From Robiginitomaculum sp. (lineage in GTDB: Bacteria; Pseudomonadota; Alphaproteobacteria; Caulobacterales; Maricaulaceae): DNA of 64,000 bases. The position numbers and the translations under genes were made by a program. This document shows positions 7,036 to 17,343 of the stretch, piece after piece. Under the pieces are notes generated by a model. The model made no database searches and was not told the origin of the DNA. It was given only the letters and a program-made list of their open reading frames with translations. Position 1 is the stretch's first letter. Every line of letters starts with the position of its first letter. The stretch spans positions 1-64,000 of the forward strand of contig JAJFFQ010000023.1 in assembly GCA_021776565.1 (NCBI GenBank). The letters run 5' to 3'.

Positions 7036-7863
7036 ATGAATCTCGGCAGGATTATTGTCCTTGTCATAGCGGCTGTCGCGGCCATTGGTGCGGCGCTAAT
7101 GGTTCGTGGTTTAACGAACCAGCCGACACCACAACCTGTCACTGATGCAGTAACAACCGCGCCAATGCCACAAATAGAGCAGGTATTGGTGGCCCGGGAA
7201 GACATTGTAATAGGGCAGCGGGTCACGCCGGGAGATTTATCCTGGCAGGAATGGCCAAAAGAAGCTCTCAACAAGGTCTTTATTACACAAAAAAAAGATG
7301 CCGATGCACTAAAAAATTATGCCGGAGCCATTGCCCGTATGGATATTGCGGCCGGGGAGCCAATTTCCGGTCGAAAATTGGTTAATCCAGGTGATGCCGG
7401 GTTTATGGCGGCAGTTCTCTCGCCGGGCATGCGCGCCGTTTCGGTTGAAATTTCTGTGGAAACAGGTGCGGGCGGATTTATTTTGCCTAATGACCGGGTC
7501 GATGTCCTCCTTACTCAGGAAGTGCCGGACGAAGCAAATGGGGAAACCAGAGACGGTTTCACCTCAAGAACAATTTTGGAAAATGTTCGGGTTCTGGCCA
7601 TCGATCAAAGTTTCAAACAGGGCGAGGATGAAGAGGTTGTTATTGGATCGACGGCTACGTTAGAGCTTAACCGACCAGATTCAGAGCTTTTGGCTCATGC
7701 TGGGGCATCGGGGAATTTATCCTTGGCGTTACGAAGCGTGGCCGATGCCATGCCGACTATTTTTGTCGGCGCACAGAGCCATGCGACGGTCAGTGGAAAA
7801 GAAAAGCCGATGATTGTCTATCGCTATGGCCAGTCTACAAAACTGGCCGTGAAGGGGCAGTGA
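7036..7863 (+). CDS. cpaB: Tad pilus assembly protein CpaB/RcpC
   Basis: 275 residues. An N-terminal membrane anchor (about 6-25) is followed by a periplasmic SAF domain (about 48-115; LVAREDIVIGQRVTPGDL and ARMDIAAGEPISGRKL) and the RcpC/CpaB C-terminal domain, which starts at GFMAAVLSPGMRAVSVE. CpaB is a periplasmic partner of the secretin and may bind peptidoglycan through the SAF fold. The ribosome binding site CAGGAGTG precedes the ATG. The stop codon abuts cpaC, so the two are translated together. Confidence 0.95.
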   Translation: MNLGRIIVLVIAAVAAIGAALMVRGLTNQPTPQPVTDAVTTAPMPQIEQVLVAREDIVIGQRVTPGDLSWQEWPKEALNKVFITQKKDADALKNYAGAIARMDIAAGEPISGRKLVNPGDAGFMAAVLSPGMRAVSVEISVETGAGGFILPNDRVDVLLTQEVPDEANGETRDGFTSRTILENVRVLAIDQSFKQGEDEEVVIGSTATLELNRPDSELLAHAGASGNLSLALRSVADAMPTIFVGAQSHATVSGKEKPMIVYRYGQSTKLAVKGQ

Positions 7864-7865
7864 AT

Positions 7866-9440
7866 ATGAAAGTATCACCATTCTTCATTCTGGTTTTCGC
7901 CTGTGTGTTTGGCTTTGGTTTTGTCGCTGTTCCCGCCGCCATTGCCGGAGAATCAGCACTCAGGCACGTCAAAATTATTAGCGGTGGCGATGGCCCGGTT
8001 TCGCAATCTCTGGCCTTGCCGTTAAACAAGGCCGCTGTGATTGAACTACCCGTGGATGCCCGTGATGTGCTGGTCTCAAATCCTGATATTGTTGACGCTG
8101 TCATCCGAACGCCCCGACGGGTCTATATTCTGGGTATGTCCCAGGGACAGGCCAACGCGTTTTTCTTTGACAATAACGGCAACCAAATTCTCAACCTTGA
8201 AATTACTGTAGCTCAGGACGTGCGTGGTCTGGAAGACACAATTGCCAGGTTGTTGCCGCGCGCGCGGGTCAAGGTTCAGCCCATGGGTGATAATCTTATT
8301 CTTTCGGGCACCGTACCTGATGCAGGAACGGCTGATTCGGTGCTTAAAATTGCCCACCAAAGTGTCGATGATCCTGAAAAGGTTCTCTCTTTGCTATCCA
8401 TACAGGGCAAAGGGCAGGTGCTGCTAAAGGTTCGTGTGGTAGAAATGCAGCGCAGTCTGGTCAAGCAATTGGGGGTTAACCTTTCCGGCTCTCTGTCTTT
8501 TAGCAATTTTATCGCACCAATTGCCAAACCCTTGCTGGAAAATGGCGTTGCCGTGCTGGATCAATTGGGTAATCCAATTTTTGAAACAGTAATTCCGGGC
8601 AGCTTTGGTACTACGGCAGGGTTTGCCACCAATAACGCCTTCTCGCTGGCGGGGCGTGCATTGGGTGGCACTACAGGATCCATCGGTTATCAAAATTTCC
8701 GAAATGGTGTGCCTCGATCTTCAATTGGTGCCGGTATCAGTGCTCTGGAACGGGTGGGTCTGGTGCGCACCCTTGCAGAACCAAATTTGACGGCAATAAC
8801 TGGCGAGTCGGCAAATTTTCTGGCGGGCGGCGAGTTTCCTGTCCCGGTGGGGCGTGACCGTGATGGCAACATAACTATAGAATACAAGAAATTCGGAGTC
8901 GGGCTTGGGTTTACGCCGCTGGTTATCAGTAAAGGGCGTATTTCCTTAAAAATTTCCACAGAAGTATCGGAGTTGACCACTCAGGGTGCCTTGCAGCTTG
9001 GCAATCAGGCGGTAACAGATGCAGATGGCAACGTTATCGGTACGGTGGAGGGATTGACCCTGCCCGCCCTTAATGTGCGCCGTGCGGAAACCACGGTGGA
9101 ACTGCCCTCTGGCGGCTCTATGGTTATTGCTGGCCTCATTCAGGAAAAAACCAAACAGGCTCTGGAAGGCGTTCCCGGTGCCAAGGATTTGCCCATACTG
9201 GGGGCATTATTCCGGTCTCGTGACTATCAGAATGATGAGACAGAACTGGTGATAATGGTAACGCCTTATCTAGTTGATCCAACACACCCGGATGCCCTGG
9301 CAACACCAGCAGATGGATTATCCAGCGCCTCGGATCTTGGCACCATATTATTTGGCCGGTTGAACAAGGTTTACCGCGCGCCTGGCACAAAGGCTGATGG
9401 CAAAAGTTGGCAGGGGCCAGTTGGTTATGTTCTGGAATAA
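7866..9440 (+). CDS. cpaC: Tad pilus outer membrane secretin CpaC/RcpA
   Basis: 524 residues with a signal peptide ending near VAVPAAIAGE. The pilus-secretin N-terminal domain follows (about 50-120; VIELPVDARDVLVSNPDIVD and RVYILGMSQGQANAFFFD), then a BON-like stretch, then the secretin domain with RTLAEPNLTAITGESANFLA, AGGEFPVPV and the membrane-inserting VELPSGGSMVIAGLIQE segment. It forms the outer membrane channel through which the pilus leaves. A GTG at 7860 is possible, but the ATG at 7866 has the better distance (8 nt) from GGGG and is preferred. The gene continues the operon from cpaB. Confidence 0.95.
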   Translation: MKVSPFFILVFACVFGFGFVAVPAAIAGESALRHVKIISGGDGPVSQSLALPLNKAAVIELPVDARDVLVSNPDIVDAVIRTPRRVYILGMSQGQANAFFFDNNGNQILNLEITVAQDVRGLEDTIARLLPRARVKVQPMGDNLILSGTVPDAGTADSVLKIAHQSVDDPEKVLSLLSIQGKGQVLLKVRVVEMQRSLVKQLGVNLSGSLSFSNFIAPIAKPLLENGVAVLDQLGNPIFETVIPGSFGTTAGFATNNAFSLAGRALGGTTGSIGYQNFRNGVPRSSIGAGISALERVGLVRTLAEPNLTAITGESANFLAGGEFPVPVGRDRDGNITIEYKKFGVGLGFTPLVISKGRISLKISTEVSELTTQGALQLGNQAVTDADGNVIGTVEGLTLPALNVRRAETTVELPSGGSMVIAGLIQEKTKQALEGVPGAKDLPILGALFRSRDYQNDETELVIMVTPYLVDPTHPDALATPADGLSSASDLGTILFGRLNKVYRAPGTKADGKSWQGPVGYVLE

Positions 9441-9453
9441 AGAGAAAGTGCTC

Positions 9454-10146
9454 ATGCAAAATCGTTCAACCAGCTCCCCGTTATCACTGCTGTTTTATGG
9501 TATTGTTTTTGTGGGGTTAAATGCTTGTTCCACAGCACCTAAAAACCCCAGAGGTCTACCTGGCGATCAACACAAAATCAGCGTGGTGCAGCAAGCAGAG
9601 CGTTTAACACTGACGCTGGCACCTGCAATGGGTAGCTTGACAGAAGCACAAAAACGAACATTGCAAGGCTATGCCGCCGCTTATCTGGATCATGGTTATG
9701 GGCCATTGGCCATTTCCATGCCACAAGGCTCTGACACCAGTTCAGCGGCCAGACGTGCAGCGCAACAATCACAAAAAGTATTGTATGAAGCCGGTGTTGA
9801 CTGGGCCATTATTGCGCAAGGTCATTATCAGGCCAGCGGCATAACCGGCTCACCACTATTGCTCTCCTTTACCCGTTATGTAGCTCATGTCGAAGGTTGT
9901 GACGGGCGTTGGCGAAATCTGGCCACTCATCCTGGCAATAACGAATCCGAGAGATTTGGTTGCGCGCTGGCTATCAATACCGCCGCGATGATCGCCAATC
10001 CCTATGATCTGATTCGCCCAAGCGCCACTGATCCGGCCTCTACGGCCCGGCGGCAAACCATAATGAACAAGTATATTGCCGGGGAAGTGACCGGTGCTGA
10101 ACGCACGGCAGATGAAAAAGGTACTGTCTCGGACGCCGTTAATTAA
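9454..10146 (+). CDS. cpaD: Tad pilus lipoprotein CpaD
   Basis: 230 residues, beginning with a lipoprotein signal and the lipobox GLNAC. The body matches the CpaD family: conserved stretches include the QQAERLTL region, the AAYLDHGYGPLAISMP region, a central cysteine (HVEGCDGRWRNLA) and FGCALAINTAAMIANPYDLI, a family hallmark. CpaD assists the secretin in the outer membrane. The start at 9454 is chosen because AGAGAAAG precedes it and the signal peptide then begins at once; a longer in-frame start (9397) overlaps cpaC. The stop lies inside a 12-bp palindrome, CGTTAATTAACG (10137-10148). Confidence 0.93.
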   Translation: MQNRSTSSPLSLLFYGIVFVGLNACSTAPKNPRGLPGDQHKISVVQQAERLTLTLAPAMGSLTEAQKRTLQGYAAAYLDHGYGPLAISMPQGSDTSSAARRAAQQSQKVLYEAGVDWAIIAQGHYQASGITGSPLLLSFTRYVAHVEGCDGRWRNLATHPGNNESERFGCALAINTAAMIANPYDLIRPSATDPASTARRQTIMNKYIAGEVTGAERTADEKGTVSDAVN

Positions 10147-10148
10147 CG
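10137..10148. promoter_or_regulatory. 12-bp perfect palindrome at the cpaD/cpaE junction
   Basis: CGTTAATTAACG spans the cpaD stop codon and lies 35 bp before the cpaE ATG. It could be an internal operator or a weak RNA hairpin; no function can be assigned. Confidence 0.25.
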
Positions 10149-10182
10149 ATCACAGATTTAAAGAAAGAAACCTGGTATAATC

Positions 10183-11631
10183 ATGTCTGACGCTTACGAT
10201 TTTGATGATGACTTCGACCCTTCGGCGGCTTTTGAGTTGCCCGAAGAATTACAAGTTGATGCCAAAGATGCAGGTGACGCTCTGGCAGCGTTTCAATCTG
10301 ATATTTCCTCACAAAATTTTTCTGCACCACCGGCAATGATTGCCGATGAATTGCCGGCATTTGGTCATGCTGATGAGGTGAGTGTTGAAGAGCCAATGGA
10401 GCTTGAAGAGCAAACATTCACCAGTTCAACCACCGGCGTTGACCAACCTGTACCCAGTATTTCTATCCGGGCTTTTTGTGAACGCCCAGATACGGTGTCA
10501 CTGATCGAAAATTCGGCATCTGATCGACGGTTTTCACGTGTGCATATTGAAACCAGCCTGGGTGGTTTACCAGAAGCCATTGAACACTATCACGACGAAA
10601 ACACACCTAATCTTATCCTGGTCGAATCGGGAATGAGGGGGCGCGCGCTATTCGATCAACTCGATGAACTGGCCAATGTCTGTGACCCTGGCACCAAGGT
10701 TGTTATCATGGGTGCCGCCAATGATATTGGGCTTTATCGTGAACTGATACGTCGTGGTATTAGTGATTATCTGGTACCGCCACTTAATTCCTTGCAACTC
10801 ATCCGGTCTATTTCTGATTTGTTTGTGGATCCCTCCAAACCCTTTGCCGGAAAAGTAACGGCTTTCATAGGTGCCAAAGGTGGTGTGGGTGCCTCAACAC
10901 TTGCCCACAACACTGCCTGGCAAATTTCGGAAGGGGCCAAAACGGGTACGACCATAGTCGATCTTGATTTGTCTTTTGGCACGGCGGGCCTTGATTTCAA
11001 CCAGGACGGCAACAGCAATATTGGCGATGCACTGGCGGAGCCGGATCGTGTTGATAACGTCCTTTTGGAGCGACTCCTGACTAAATGCACCGAACACCTT
11101 TCTCTTTTTACGGCACCGGCAACACTGGATCGTGAGTGGGATCTGGATGCGACTGCCTATGAAACCGTTATTTCGCAAGTGCGGGCCAGTGTTCCGCACA
11201 TTATTCTTGATATGCCTCATGTTTGGTCTGGCTGGGTTAAAAACACGCTTTTTGCCGCCGACGAAATTGTTATTGTTGCTTCACCAGATCTGGCCTGTTT
11301 GCGTAATGCAAAGAACCTTTATGATCTGGCCAAGGCTTCGCGTTCAAATGATTTTGCGCCAAAAATTGTTGTCAATCAGGTGGGTGTACCCAAACGTCCT
11401 GAAATTCCAATCAAGGATTTTGCTGATGCCCTTGGCGCTGAACCCGTTCTGGTCTTGCCTTTTGAACCGCAAATTTTTGGGGAAGCCTCAAATAATGGAC
11501 AAATGATTCAGGAAATCAAAGCTGATTCCAAGGCAGCAGAAGGTCTGGCTCATCTGGCGGCGCTCTTAACCGGACACACGTGCGAGCAGCGCAAAAAAAG
11601 TTTGATCGATAAGCTGTTGGGCAGGGGCTAA
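10183..11631 (+). CDS. cpaE: Tad pilus localisation ATPase CpaE/TadZ
   Basis: 482 residues in three parts: an acidic low-complexity N-terminus (1-85), an atypical receiver-like domain (about 95-210), and a MinD/ParA-type ATPase domain with the deviant Walker A GAKGGVGAST (about 230) and the DLDLSFGTAGLDF segment. CpaE/TadZ places the pilus machine at the cell pole; in Caulobacter its polar localisation depends on PodJ, and a podJ-like gene lies 15 kb downstream here. It is separated from cpaF by 6 bp. Confidence 0.95.
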   Translation: MSDAYDFDDDFDPSAAFELPEELQVDAKDAGDALAAFQSDISSQNFSAPPAMIADELPAFGHADEVSVEEPMELEEQTFTSSTTGVDQPVPSISIRAFCERPDTVSLIENSASDRRFSRVHIETSLGGLPEAIEHYHDENTPNLILVESGMRGRALFDQLDELANVCDPGTKVVIMGAANDIGLYRELIRRGISDYLVPPLNSLQLIRSISDLFVDPSKPFAGKVTAFIGAKGGVGASTLAHNTAWQISEGAKTGTTIVDLDLSFGTAGLDFNQDGNSNIGDALAEPDRVDNVLLERLLTKCTEHLSLFTAPATLDREWDLDATAYETVISQVRASVPHIILDMPHVWSGWVKNTLFAADEIVIVASPDLACLRNAKNLYDLAKASRSNDFAPKIVVNQVGVPKRPEIPIKDFADALGAEPVLVLPFEPQIFGEASNNGQMIQEIKADSKAAEGLAHLAALLTGHTCEQRKKSLIDKLLGRG

Positions 11632-11637
11632 CATCAT

Positions 11638-13101
11638 ATGTTTGGCAAACGCGACAGCGCAAGCATAGGTGCCGGGCCACAAAAAACCCCTGCGTCAACG
11701 CCTGTAGAAACCAGTACCGCCCCGGCGGCGCGGATAGCGCAGGCAGGTAAACAAGAGGCACCGGTTAAACAGCCCAAGCCCCAGGCCCCAAAAAAGGAAA
11801 TCACCAAGCCTGCAACATCGGCGCGCTCCGAAGAATATTATACCACCAAAACAATGATATTCAATGCGCTGATTGATACCATTGATCTGGGCCAGCTTGC
11901 GCAACTGGATACGGAAAGTGCGGCTGAGGAAATCCGGGACATCGTCACCGAGATTATTTCAATCAAGAACGTGGTCATGTCTATTGCCGAGCAGGAAAGC
12001 CTGCTTCAGGATATTTGCCATGATGTTCTGGGTTATGGCCCGCTTGAACCGTTATTGGCCCGTGATGAAATTTCAGACATTATGGTCAACGGTGCTGATA
12101 ATGTTTTTATCGAAATTGCCGGCAAGGTCGAAAAAACCAACGTTCGGTTTCGTGACAATGGCCAGTTGATGAATATCTGCCAGCGCATCGTTAGCCAGGT
12201 GGGCAGACGGGTGGATGAATCAAGCCCCATTTGTGATGCCCGGCTGGCCGATGGTTCACGGGTGAATGTCATTGCACCGCCTTTGGCACTTGATGGCCCG
12301 ACGCTGACCATTCGCAAGTTTAAAAAAGACAAGTTGACAATGCGCGATCTGGTCAGTTTTGACTCTATTTCACCTGCGGCCTCGCGGGTTCTTGGTGTGA
12401 TCGGGGCATGCCGATGTAATGTACTTATTTCCGGCGGTACTGGCTCGGGCAAAACCACACTATTGAATTGTATGACAGGGTATATCGCGCCCGAGGAACG
12501 GGTTGTTACCTGTGAGGATGCAGCAGAACTGCAATTGCAACAACCTCATGTGGTGCGTCTGGAGACCCGTCCGCCAAACCTTGAGGGAAGCGGCCAGGTG
12601 ACGATGACTGATTTGGTTAAAAACTGTCTGCGTATGCGTCCTGAGCGCATAATTGTTGGTGAGGTTCGTGGCTCTGAGGCTTTTGACCTCTTGCAGGCCA
12701 TGAATACCGGGCATGATGGTTCTATGGGCACACTGCACGCCAATAGCCCGCGCGAATCGCTTTCGCGACTGGAAAGCATGATTACCATGGGCGGGTTCAG
12801 TCTGCCTTCGCGGACAATTCGGGAAATGATTGCCGGCTCAATTGATGTGGTTATTCAGGCTGCGCGCCTTCGAGACGGGTCACGAAGGATTACCCATATA
12901 TCCGAGGTTCTGGGCATGGAGGGTGAGGTTATCGTCACCCAAGATATCATTGTTTACGAAATCGAAGGTGAAGATGATGATGGCAACATTGCGGGTACTC
13001 ACCGCTCCACCGGTATTGCCAGGCCAGCATTTTGGGATCGTGCTCGCTATTTCGGTCTGGAAAAAGAGCTGGCTGAGGCATTGGATGAGGCGGAAGAATA
13101 A
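11638..13101 (+). CDS. cpaF: Tad pilus secretion ATPase CpaF/TadA
   Basis: 487 residues. An alanine/lysine/proline-rich N-terminal tail (about 1-60) precedes the PilT/VirB11-type hexameric ATPase. Walker A is [12 protein letters not shown] at about residue 263. The Asp box/Walker B region is [20 protein letters not shown], followed by the histidine motif [17 protein letters not shown]. The enzyme powers pilus extension and, in Caulobacter, retraction. It overlaps tadB by one base. Confidence 0.97.
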   Translation: MFGKRDSASIGAGPQKTPASTPVETSTAPAARIAQAGKQEAPVKQPKPQAPKKEITKPATSARSEEYYTTKTMIFNALIDTIDLGQLAQLDTESAAEEIRDIVTEIISIKNVVMSIAEQESLLQDICHDVLGYGPLEPLLARDEISDIMVNGADNVFIEIAGKVEKTNVRFRDNGQLMNICQRIVSQVGRRVDESSPICDARLADGSRVNVIAPPLALDGPTLTIRKFKKDKLTMRDLVSFDSISPAASRVLGVIGACRCNVLISGGTGSGKTTLLNCMTGYIAPEERVVTCEDAAELQLQQPHVVRLETRPPNLEGSGQVTMTDLVKNCLRMRPERIIVGEVRGSEAFDLLQAMNTGHDGSMGTLHANSPRESLSRLESMITMGGFSLPSRTIREMIAGSIDVVIQAARLRDGSRRITHISEVLGMEGEVIVTQDIIVYEIEGEDDDGNIAGTHRSTGIARPAFWDRARYFGLEKELAEALDEAEE

Positions 13102-14093
13102 TGGGTGATAGTGCCATTTTTCTAATAGCTGGCCTGGCCTTTATCAGCGTTGCCGGGCTGGGCTGGGTTTTTGCCGGCGGCAAAAGCAATCAGGTGAATT
13201 CTATACGCTTGCGGTCACTTCATCCCAGAGACCAGATGAAACGTGGCAAGCGTAAAATATCAGCCATGGATCAGGCCAGTTCACGGCGCAAGCAATTACA
13301 GGAAACCCTCAAAGACCTCGATCAACAGCAAAAAGAACAACGCAAACGTAGATTCACCTTGAAATCACGTATCCGCCAGGCCGGTTTTTCATTTTCACCA
13401 ATTGCGTTCAATATCACTTCTCTTGTCATTGGGTTGATGGTGGTTTCCGGCCTTTTCTTTTTTGGGCAAACACCTTTTATAGCGGCGGCGTTTGGGTTTG
13501 GTGCCGGGTTTGGTTTGCCGCGCTGGTTTTTAGGCTTTGCCCGTAAGCGCCGCATGAAAAAATTCAGCCTGGAATTTGCCAATGCCATTGATATTATTGT
13601 TCGCGGCGTCAAATCCGGGCTGCCATTGAACGAATGTCTCAAGATCATTGCCAGAGAAGCACCGTCTCCCGTTGGCCCAGAGTTTCAAAAACTTAATGCG
13701 GGCATATCAGTAGGCGTTGAACTTGGTAAGGGTTTGGAAAAAATGTATGAGCGGATGCCACTTTCCGAGCTGAATTTTTTTGGAATTGTCCTGACCATCC
13801 AGCAAAAAACCGGGGGTAACCTTGCCGAGGCACTGGGCAATCTATCTATTGTTTTGCGCGCGCGCAAAATGATGCGTGAAAAAATTGGTGCCTTATCCTC
13901 TGAAGCCAAGGCATCATCAGGTATTATCGGGTCGCTGCCGCCACTGGTCATGCTGATCGTGTATCTAACTACGCCGGCTTATATGAGCCTGATGTTCACC
14001 GAAGATTTTGGCCGCGTCATGTTGGCTGGAGCCGGCATCTGGATGGGGTTGGGTATTTTTGTCATGAGCAGAATGATCGCCTTCGACTTTTGA
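13101..14093 (+). CDS. tadB: Tad pilus inner membrane platform protein TadB/CpaG
   Basis: 330 residues of the type II secretion GspF fold. There is an N-terminal transmembrane segment (about 5-25), a basic coiled linker (RRKQLQETLKDLDQQQKEQR), two helices near 110-145, the GspF core (FANAIDIIVRGVKSGLPLNE, QKTGGNLAEALGNLS), and two C-terminal helices. It forms the membrane platform with TadC on which CpaF acts. Its ATG overlaps the cpaF stop. Confidence 0.95.
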   Translation: MGDSAIFLIAGLAFISVAGLGWVFAGGKSNQVNSIRLRSLHPRDQMKRGKRKISAMDQASSRRKQLQETLKDLDQQQKEQRKRRFTLKSRIRQAGFSFSPIAFNITSLVIGLMVVSGLFFFGQTPFIAAAFGFGAGFGLPRWFLGFARKRRMKKFSLEFANAIDIIVRGVKSGLPLNECLKIIAREAPSPVGPEFQKLNAGISVGVELGKGLEKMYERMPLSELNFFGIVLTIQQKTGGNLAEALGNLSIVLRARKMMREKIGALSSEAKASSGIIGSLPPLVMLIVYLTTPAYMSLMFTEDFGRVMLAGAGIWMGLGIFVMSRMIAFDF

Positions 14094-14106
14094 GGACATC
14101 ACACTA

Positions 14107-15078
14107 ATGGACAAGTTGATTAACACCCTGACAAATCCAGAGTTTGTTATATCCGTACTGGCAGCAATTGCTGTTTTTGCCACGGTGATGACACTGGTTG
14201 GCCCGCTGTTTTCTGGCAATAAATTTGCCGGGCGTCTGAAATCCGTGTCAAACCGGCGTGAACAATTGCGCAAACAAAGCCGCGCAGCATTAGAGAAAAC
14301 CCAGGCAAATTTACGCGGCGAATCCAAAGGGTTTATGACCGATGTCGTCGGCACGCTCAATTTGCAAAAGTTTCTTGAAGATACAGGATTGCAAACAAAA
14401 CTGATGCAGGCAGGCCTTCGCGGTCAGGCGCCGATCATGACGTTTTATTTCTTGCGTATGATTATGCCTATATTGCTCTTCACCGGTGGTTTGGCATATC
14501 TGTTTTTTCTCAATGACATGGGCAAACCGCCCATTACCCGCCTGGCGATGGCGTTAGGGTTGGCTCTGACAGGGTATTATGCACCGGGCATGTATCTGTC
14601 GAACATTGCACAAAAACGCCGGACGTCAATTATGCGGGCCTTCCCTGATGCTCTTGATCTATTGCTGATCTGTGTTGAGGCCGGCATGTCAATTGAGGCT
14701 GCCTTTCAAAAAGTTGCAGCAGAAGTGGGTTCCAACTCTATTGAACTGGCCGAAGAAATGTCTCTGACCACCGCAGAGTTGAGTTATTTGGGTGAACGAC
14801 GCCAGGCCTATGAAAACCTGGCCATGCGCACCAATCATCCAGGGGTAAAGGCCGTTGCCACATCACTGATACAGGCTGAACGCTATGGTACGCCTTTGGG
14901 TGCATCTTTACGGGTTATGGCCAAGGAAAATCGCGATATGCGTATGGCGCAGGCAGAAAAAAAAGCCGCCGCGCTTCCGGCCAAACTGACCGTGCCAATG
15001 ATTGTCTTTTTTCTGCCTGTTCTTTTTGTAGTGATTTTGGGACCAGCAATTATCCGCTTCCAGAATATGGGGCAATAA
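14107..15078 (+). CDS. tadC: Tad pilus inner membrane platform protein TadC/CpaH
   Basis: 323 residues, also of the GspF fold. It has an N-terminal helix (about 13-32), a central pair of helices (about 115-165), the conserved AFPDALDLLLICVEAGMSIE and QAERYGTPLGASLRVMAKE, and C-terminal helices. Thirteen bases separate it from tadB. It is the last pilus gene here: tadD, the minor pseudopilins TadE/F/G and a pilin are not in the window and must lie elsewhere if the pilus is functional. The gene runs convergent to the transporter at 15101 with a 22-bp gap. Confidence 0.94.
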   Translation: MDKLINTLTNPEFVISVLAAIAVFATVMTLVGPLFSGNKFAGRLKSVSNRREQLRKQSRAALEKTQANLRGESKGFMTDVVGTLNLQKFLEDTGLQTKLMQAGLRGQAPIMTFYFLRMIMPILLFTGGLAYLFFLNDMGKPPITRLAMALGLALTGYYAPGMYLSNIAQKRRTSIMRAFPDALDLLLICVEAGMSIEAAFQKVAAEVGSNSIELAEEMSLTTAELSYLGERRQAYENLAMRTNHPGVKAVATSLIQAERYGTPLGASLRVMAKENRDMRMAQAEKKAAALPAKLTVPMIVFFLPVLFVVILGPAIIRFQNMGQ

Positions 15079-15100
15079 GTAGCCGGGTTTACTATTCAAT

Positions 15101-16345
15101 TCATATGTCGTCTGCTTCAGACGGGATGTTCCGCGGATCAATTTCAAAAATTGCCGGCGTTGTACGCGGGACAGGGACATAGTCTTCCTGATACTCTACA
15201 GGTATTGAATCGCGACGGGTTAAACGAAACAGACCAAATATGACAAGCAAAATATGAACCGTTGCTGTATAGGCAAACAGCCATGACGGAGACGCCATTT
15301 GTATTGCAAGAGAGGCCAGAACAGGGCCAATTATTGAGCCAAACCCATAAAGCAAAAGTAAACCACCACTGATTGAGACAAATTCATCGCTCTGCGCATA
15401 ATCGTTGGCATGAGCGGCACTTAATCCAAAAATTGGCATGGCAAAGAACCCGAATAAACCACTGCCGATGAGCAGTAGCGACAAGGATTCTGCTGCGTAT
15501 ACATACACAAATAAACCACTGAGCGCGCTGGCCGCAGCGACCATGATTAACACAAGCCGTCGGTCTACCAGATCAGAAATATACCCCACAGGCCATTGAG
15601 CCACTGCACCACTGATAATGGCCACGCTCATAAAAACGGGTACCATCATTACGTCATAACCAAGTTGTTGCACAAAAACCGGTGCAATGCCCCAGAACGC
15701 TCCATTGGCCATGCCAACGCTAAATGCCCCGACAACGGCGATGGGAGAAACACGCAAAAGTTTGGACAAATTCAAAGTCGTTTGCGTGATAGGCTCAGGG
15801 GCCAAGGCCTTTGTCATCGCGATAGGAACAATCGAGATGACAATGAATATGGATACAAGAGAGAACAGGATAAACCCGGCAGGGTTGGCAAGGATTAACA
15901 TGTATTGCCCTGCCGTTACCGCAACCAGATCCACAATCCTGTAAATCGACAGCACTTGCCCGCGCATTTCGTTTGTGGATTTTTCATTAATCCAGCTTTC
16001 AACGATCATATAAAGCCCGGCAAAGCAAAACCCTGTGATTAGTCGCAATACAAGCCACACCATAACATTTTGTGAAATCGCATGGAGCAATACTGCCGCT
16101 GCCGCCAGTGCTGCCAGCGCGGCGAAAGCGCGTATATGACCTACACGGGCAACCAAATAGGGCGTGGCAAAACAACCGGCAACAAACCCGATATAATAAC
16201 CCGATAAAAGCAGGCCGATAAGGGGCAGGGCAAAGCCTTCACTTTGCGCACGAATAGCAACCAGTGTGGATAGTAAACCACCGCCCGCCAGCAAGATTGC
16301 AGCAGAGACCAGCAACGCGCCAACAGATACCAAAATCCTTCGCAT
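15101..16345 (-). CDS. MFS transporter (YcaD/UMF-type), substrate unknown
   Basis: 414 residues with 12 predicted membrane helices. The layout resembles the YcaD/YfkF-like MFS group: GLLLSGYYIGFVAGCFATPY in the first loop region, FAGLYMIVESWINEKSTNEM after helix 4, and GYISDLVDRRLVLI as the second-half signature. A soluble C-terminal tail of about 35 residues follows. The family lacks a firm substrate. The ATG has AGG 6 bases upstream. It is convergent with tadC and followed at a short distance by the cation exporter gene on the same strand. Confidence 0.85.
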   Translation of the reverse strand: MRRILVSVGALLVSAAILLAGGGLLSTLVAIRAQSEGFALPLIGLLLSGYYIGFVAGCFATPYLVARVGHIRAFAALAALAAAAVLLHAISQNVMVWLVLRLITGFCFAGLYMIVESWINEKSTNEMRGQVLSIYRIVDLVAVTAGQYMLILANPAGFILFSLVSIFIVISIVPIAMTKALAPEPITQTTLNLSKLLRVSPIAVVGAFSVGMANGAFWGIAPVFVQQLGYDVMMVPVFMSVAIISGAVAQWPVGYISDLVDRRLVLIMVAAASALSGLFVYVYAAESLSLLLIGSGLFGFFAMPIFGLSAAHANDYAQSDEFVSISGGLLLLYGFGSIIGPVLASLAIQMASPSWLFAYTATVHILLVIFGLFRLTRRDSIPVEYQEDYVPVPRTTPAIFEIDPRNIPSEADDI

Positions 16346-16380
16346 AAGGAACCTACTTAAAACTCAAAAGAAAGTGTGAC

Positions 16381-17343
16381 CTAGGGTTCTCCACCGTCTG
16401 CGTTAAAATGTGAAATACCATGAGGTTCTGCTTCGCCGTCCGGATCCGGGTGGATTAAAATATCAGCGGCAGGAAATACTTTAAGTAATTGCCTTTCAAC
16501 CTTGACAATAATTTTATGAGCGTCCGCCAGGCTAATTTTTGGATCCATATCCACATGAAACTGGATATGCACAAAAATACCGGCGGCGCGGGTGCGTAGC
16601 TCGTGCACTGATAAAACGCCATCGACCTCCAGCGCCAGTTTTTTTATTCGCCGCCGCTCGCTATCGGGCAATTCGCGATCAAGCATTTGATCCAGCGCAT
16701 TGCGCGCCACACCCCAGGCTGTCCACACCAGCCAGCCCGCAATGCCAAGCCCGACCAGGGCATCAGCCCAGCCAAAACCGGCATATAATGTCAGTGCAAT
16801 GCCAGCGATTACCGAGACATTGGCGGCAAGATCAGAAATGTAATGCGCCCTGTCCCCGGCAATGGCCACAGAACCGCTCTGAACGATTGCCTTGCTTTGC
16901 CAGTAGACGAGAATAACAGTCAGGATAATGGAAATTACCATCACTCCCATGGCCAGCGTGCCGTGCTCAACAACACGCGGATCAAGCAGACGAGCCACAG
17001 ATTCGCGCGCCACAAGAGCAGCTGATATGGCCACAAGAAGTGCCTGAAAAAGGCTGGCAAAGCTTTCTGCCTTGCCATGACCATAACGATGCTCACGATC
17101 CGCCGGTGCTGCAGCATAACGCACCGCATAAAAAGTTGTCAACGAGGCAGCCAGATCCAGGGCGCTGTCGGCAAATGAAGCCAGCATGGCAACTGAATGA
17201 GAAAAAGCATACGCCCAAAGCTTTACCCCAACCAGTATGGCCGCCACAGCAACGGATGCCATTGTTACCGCATGTGTGGAGCGCATGGCGTGCTCTGGTT
17301 GGTGGCGTCCTGGCCCGGGTGTATTGGTTGCATCATGCGGCAT
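16381..17343 (-). CDS. Cation diffusion facilitator (FieF-like metal exporter)
   Basis: 320 residues from the ATG at 17343 (a GTG three codons earlier is possible). There are six membrane helices, with the metal-site motifs FADSALDLAAS (helix 2) and GDRAHYISDLAANV (helix 5), and a HRYGHGKAES loop, as in FieF/YiiP. The cytoplasmic C-terminal domain (from about residue 220) contains GVLSVHELRTRAAG and the histidines HIQFHVDMD and ILIHPDPD that bind regulatory metal. It exports Zn2+/Fe2+/Cd2+-type ions in exchange for protons; the true ion cannot be told. It is divergent from the aminopeptidase gene. Confidence 0.92.
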   Translation of the reverse strand: MPHDATNTPGPGRHQPEHAMRSTHAVTMASVAVAAILVGVKLWAYAFSHSVAMLASFADSALDLAASLTTFYAVRYAAAPADREHRYGHGKAESFASLFQALLVAISAALVARESVARLLDPRVVEHGTLAMGVMVISIILTVILVYWQSKAIVQSGSVAIAGDRAHYISDLAANVSVIAGIALTLYAGFGWADALVGLGIAGWLVWTAWGVARNALDQMLDRELPDSERRRIKKLALEVDGVLSVHELRTRAAGIFVHIQFHVDMDPKISLADAHKIIVKVERQLLKVFPAADILIHPDPDGEAEPHGISHFNADGGEP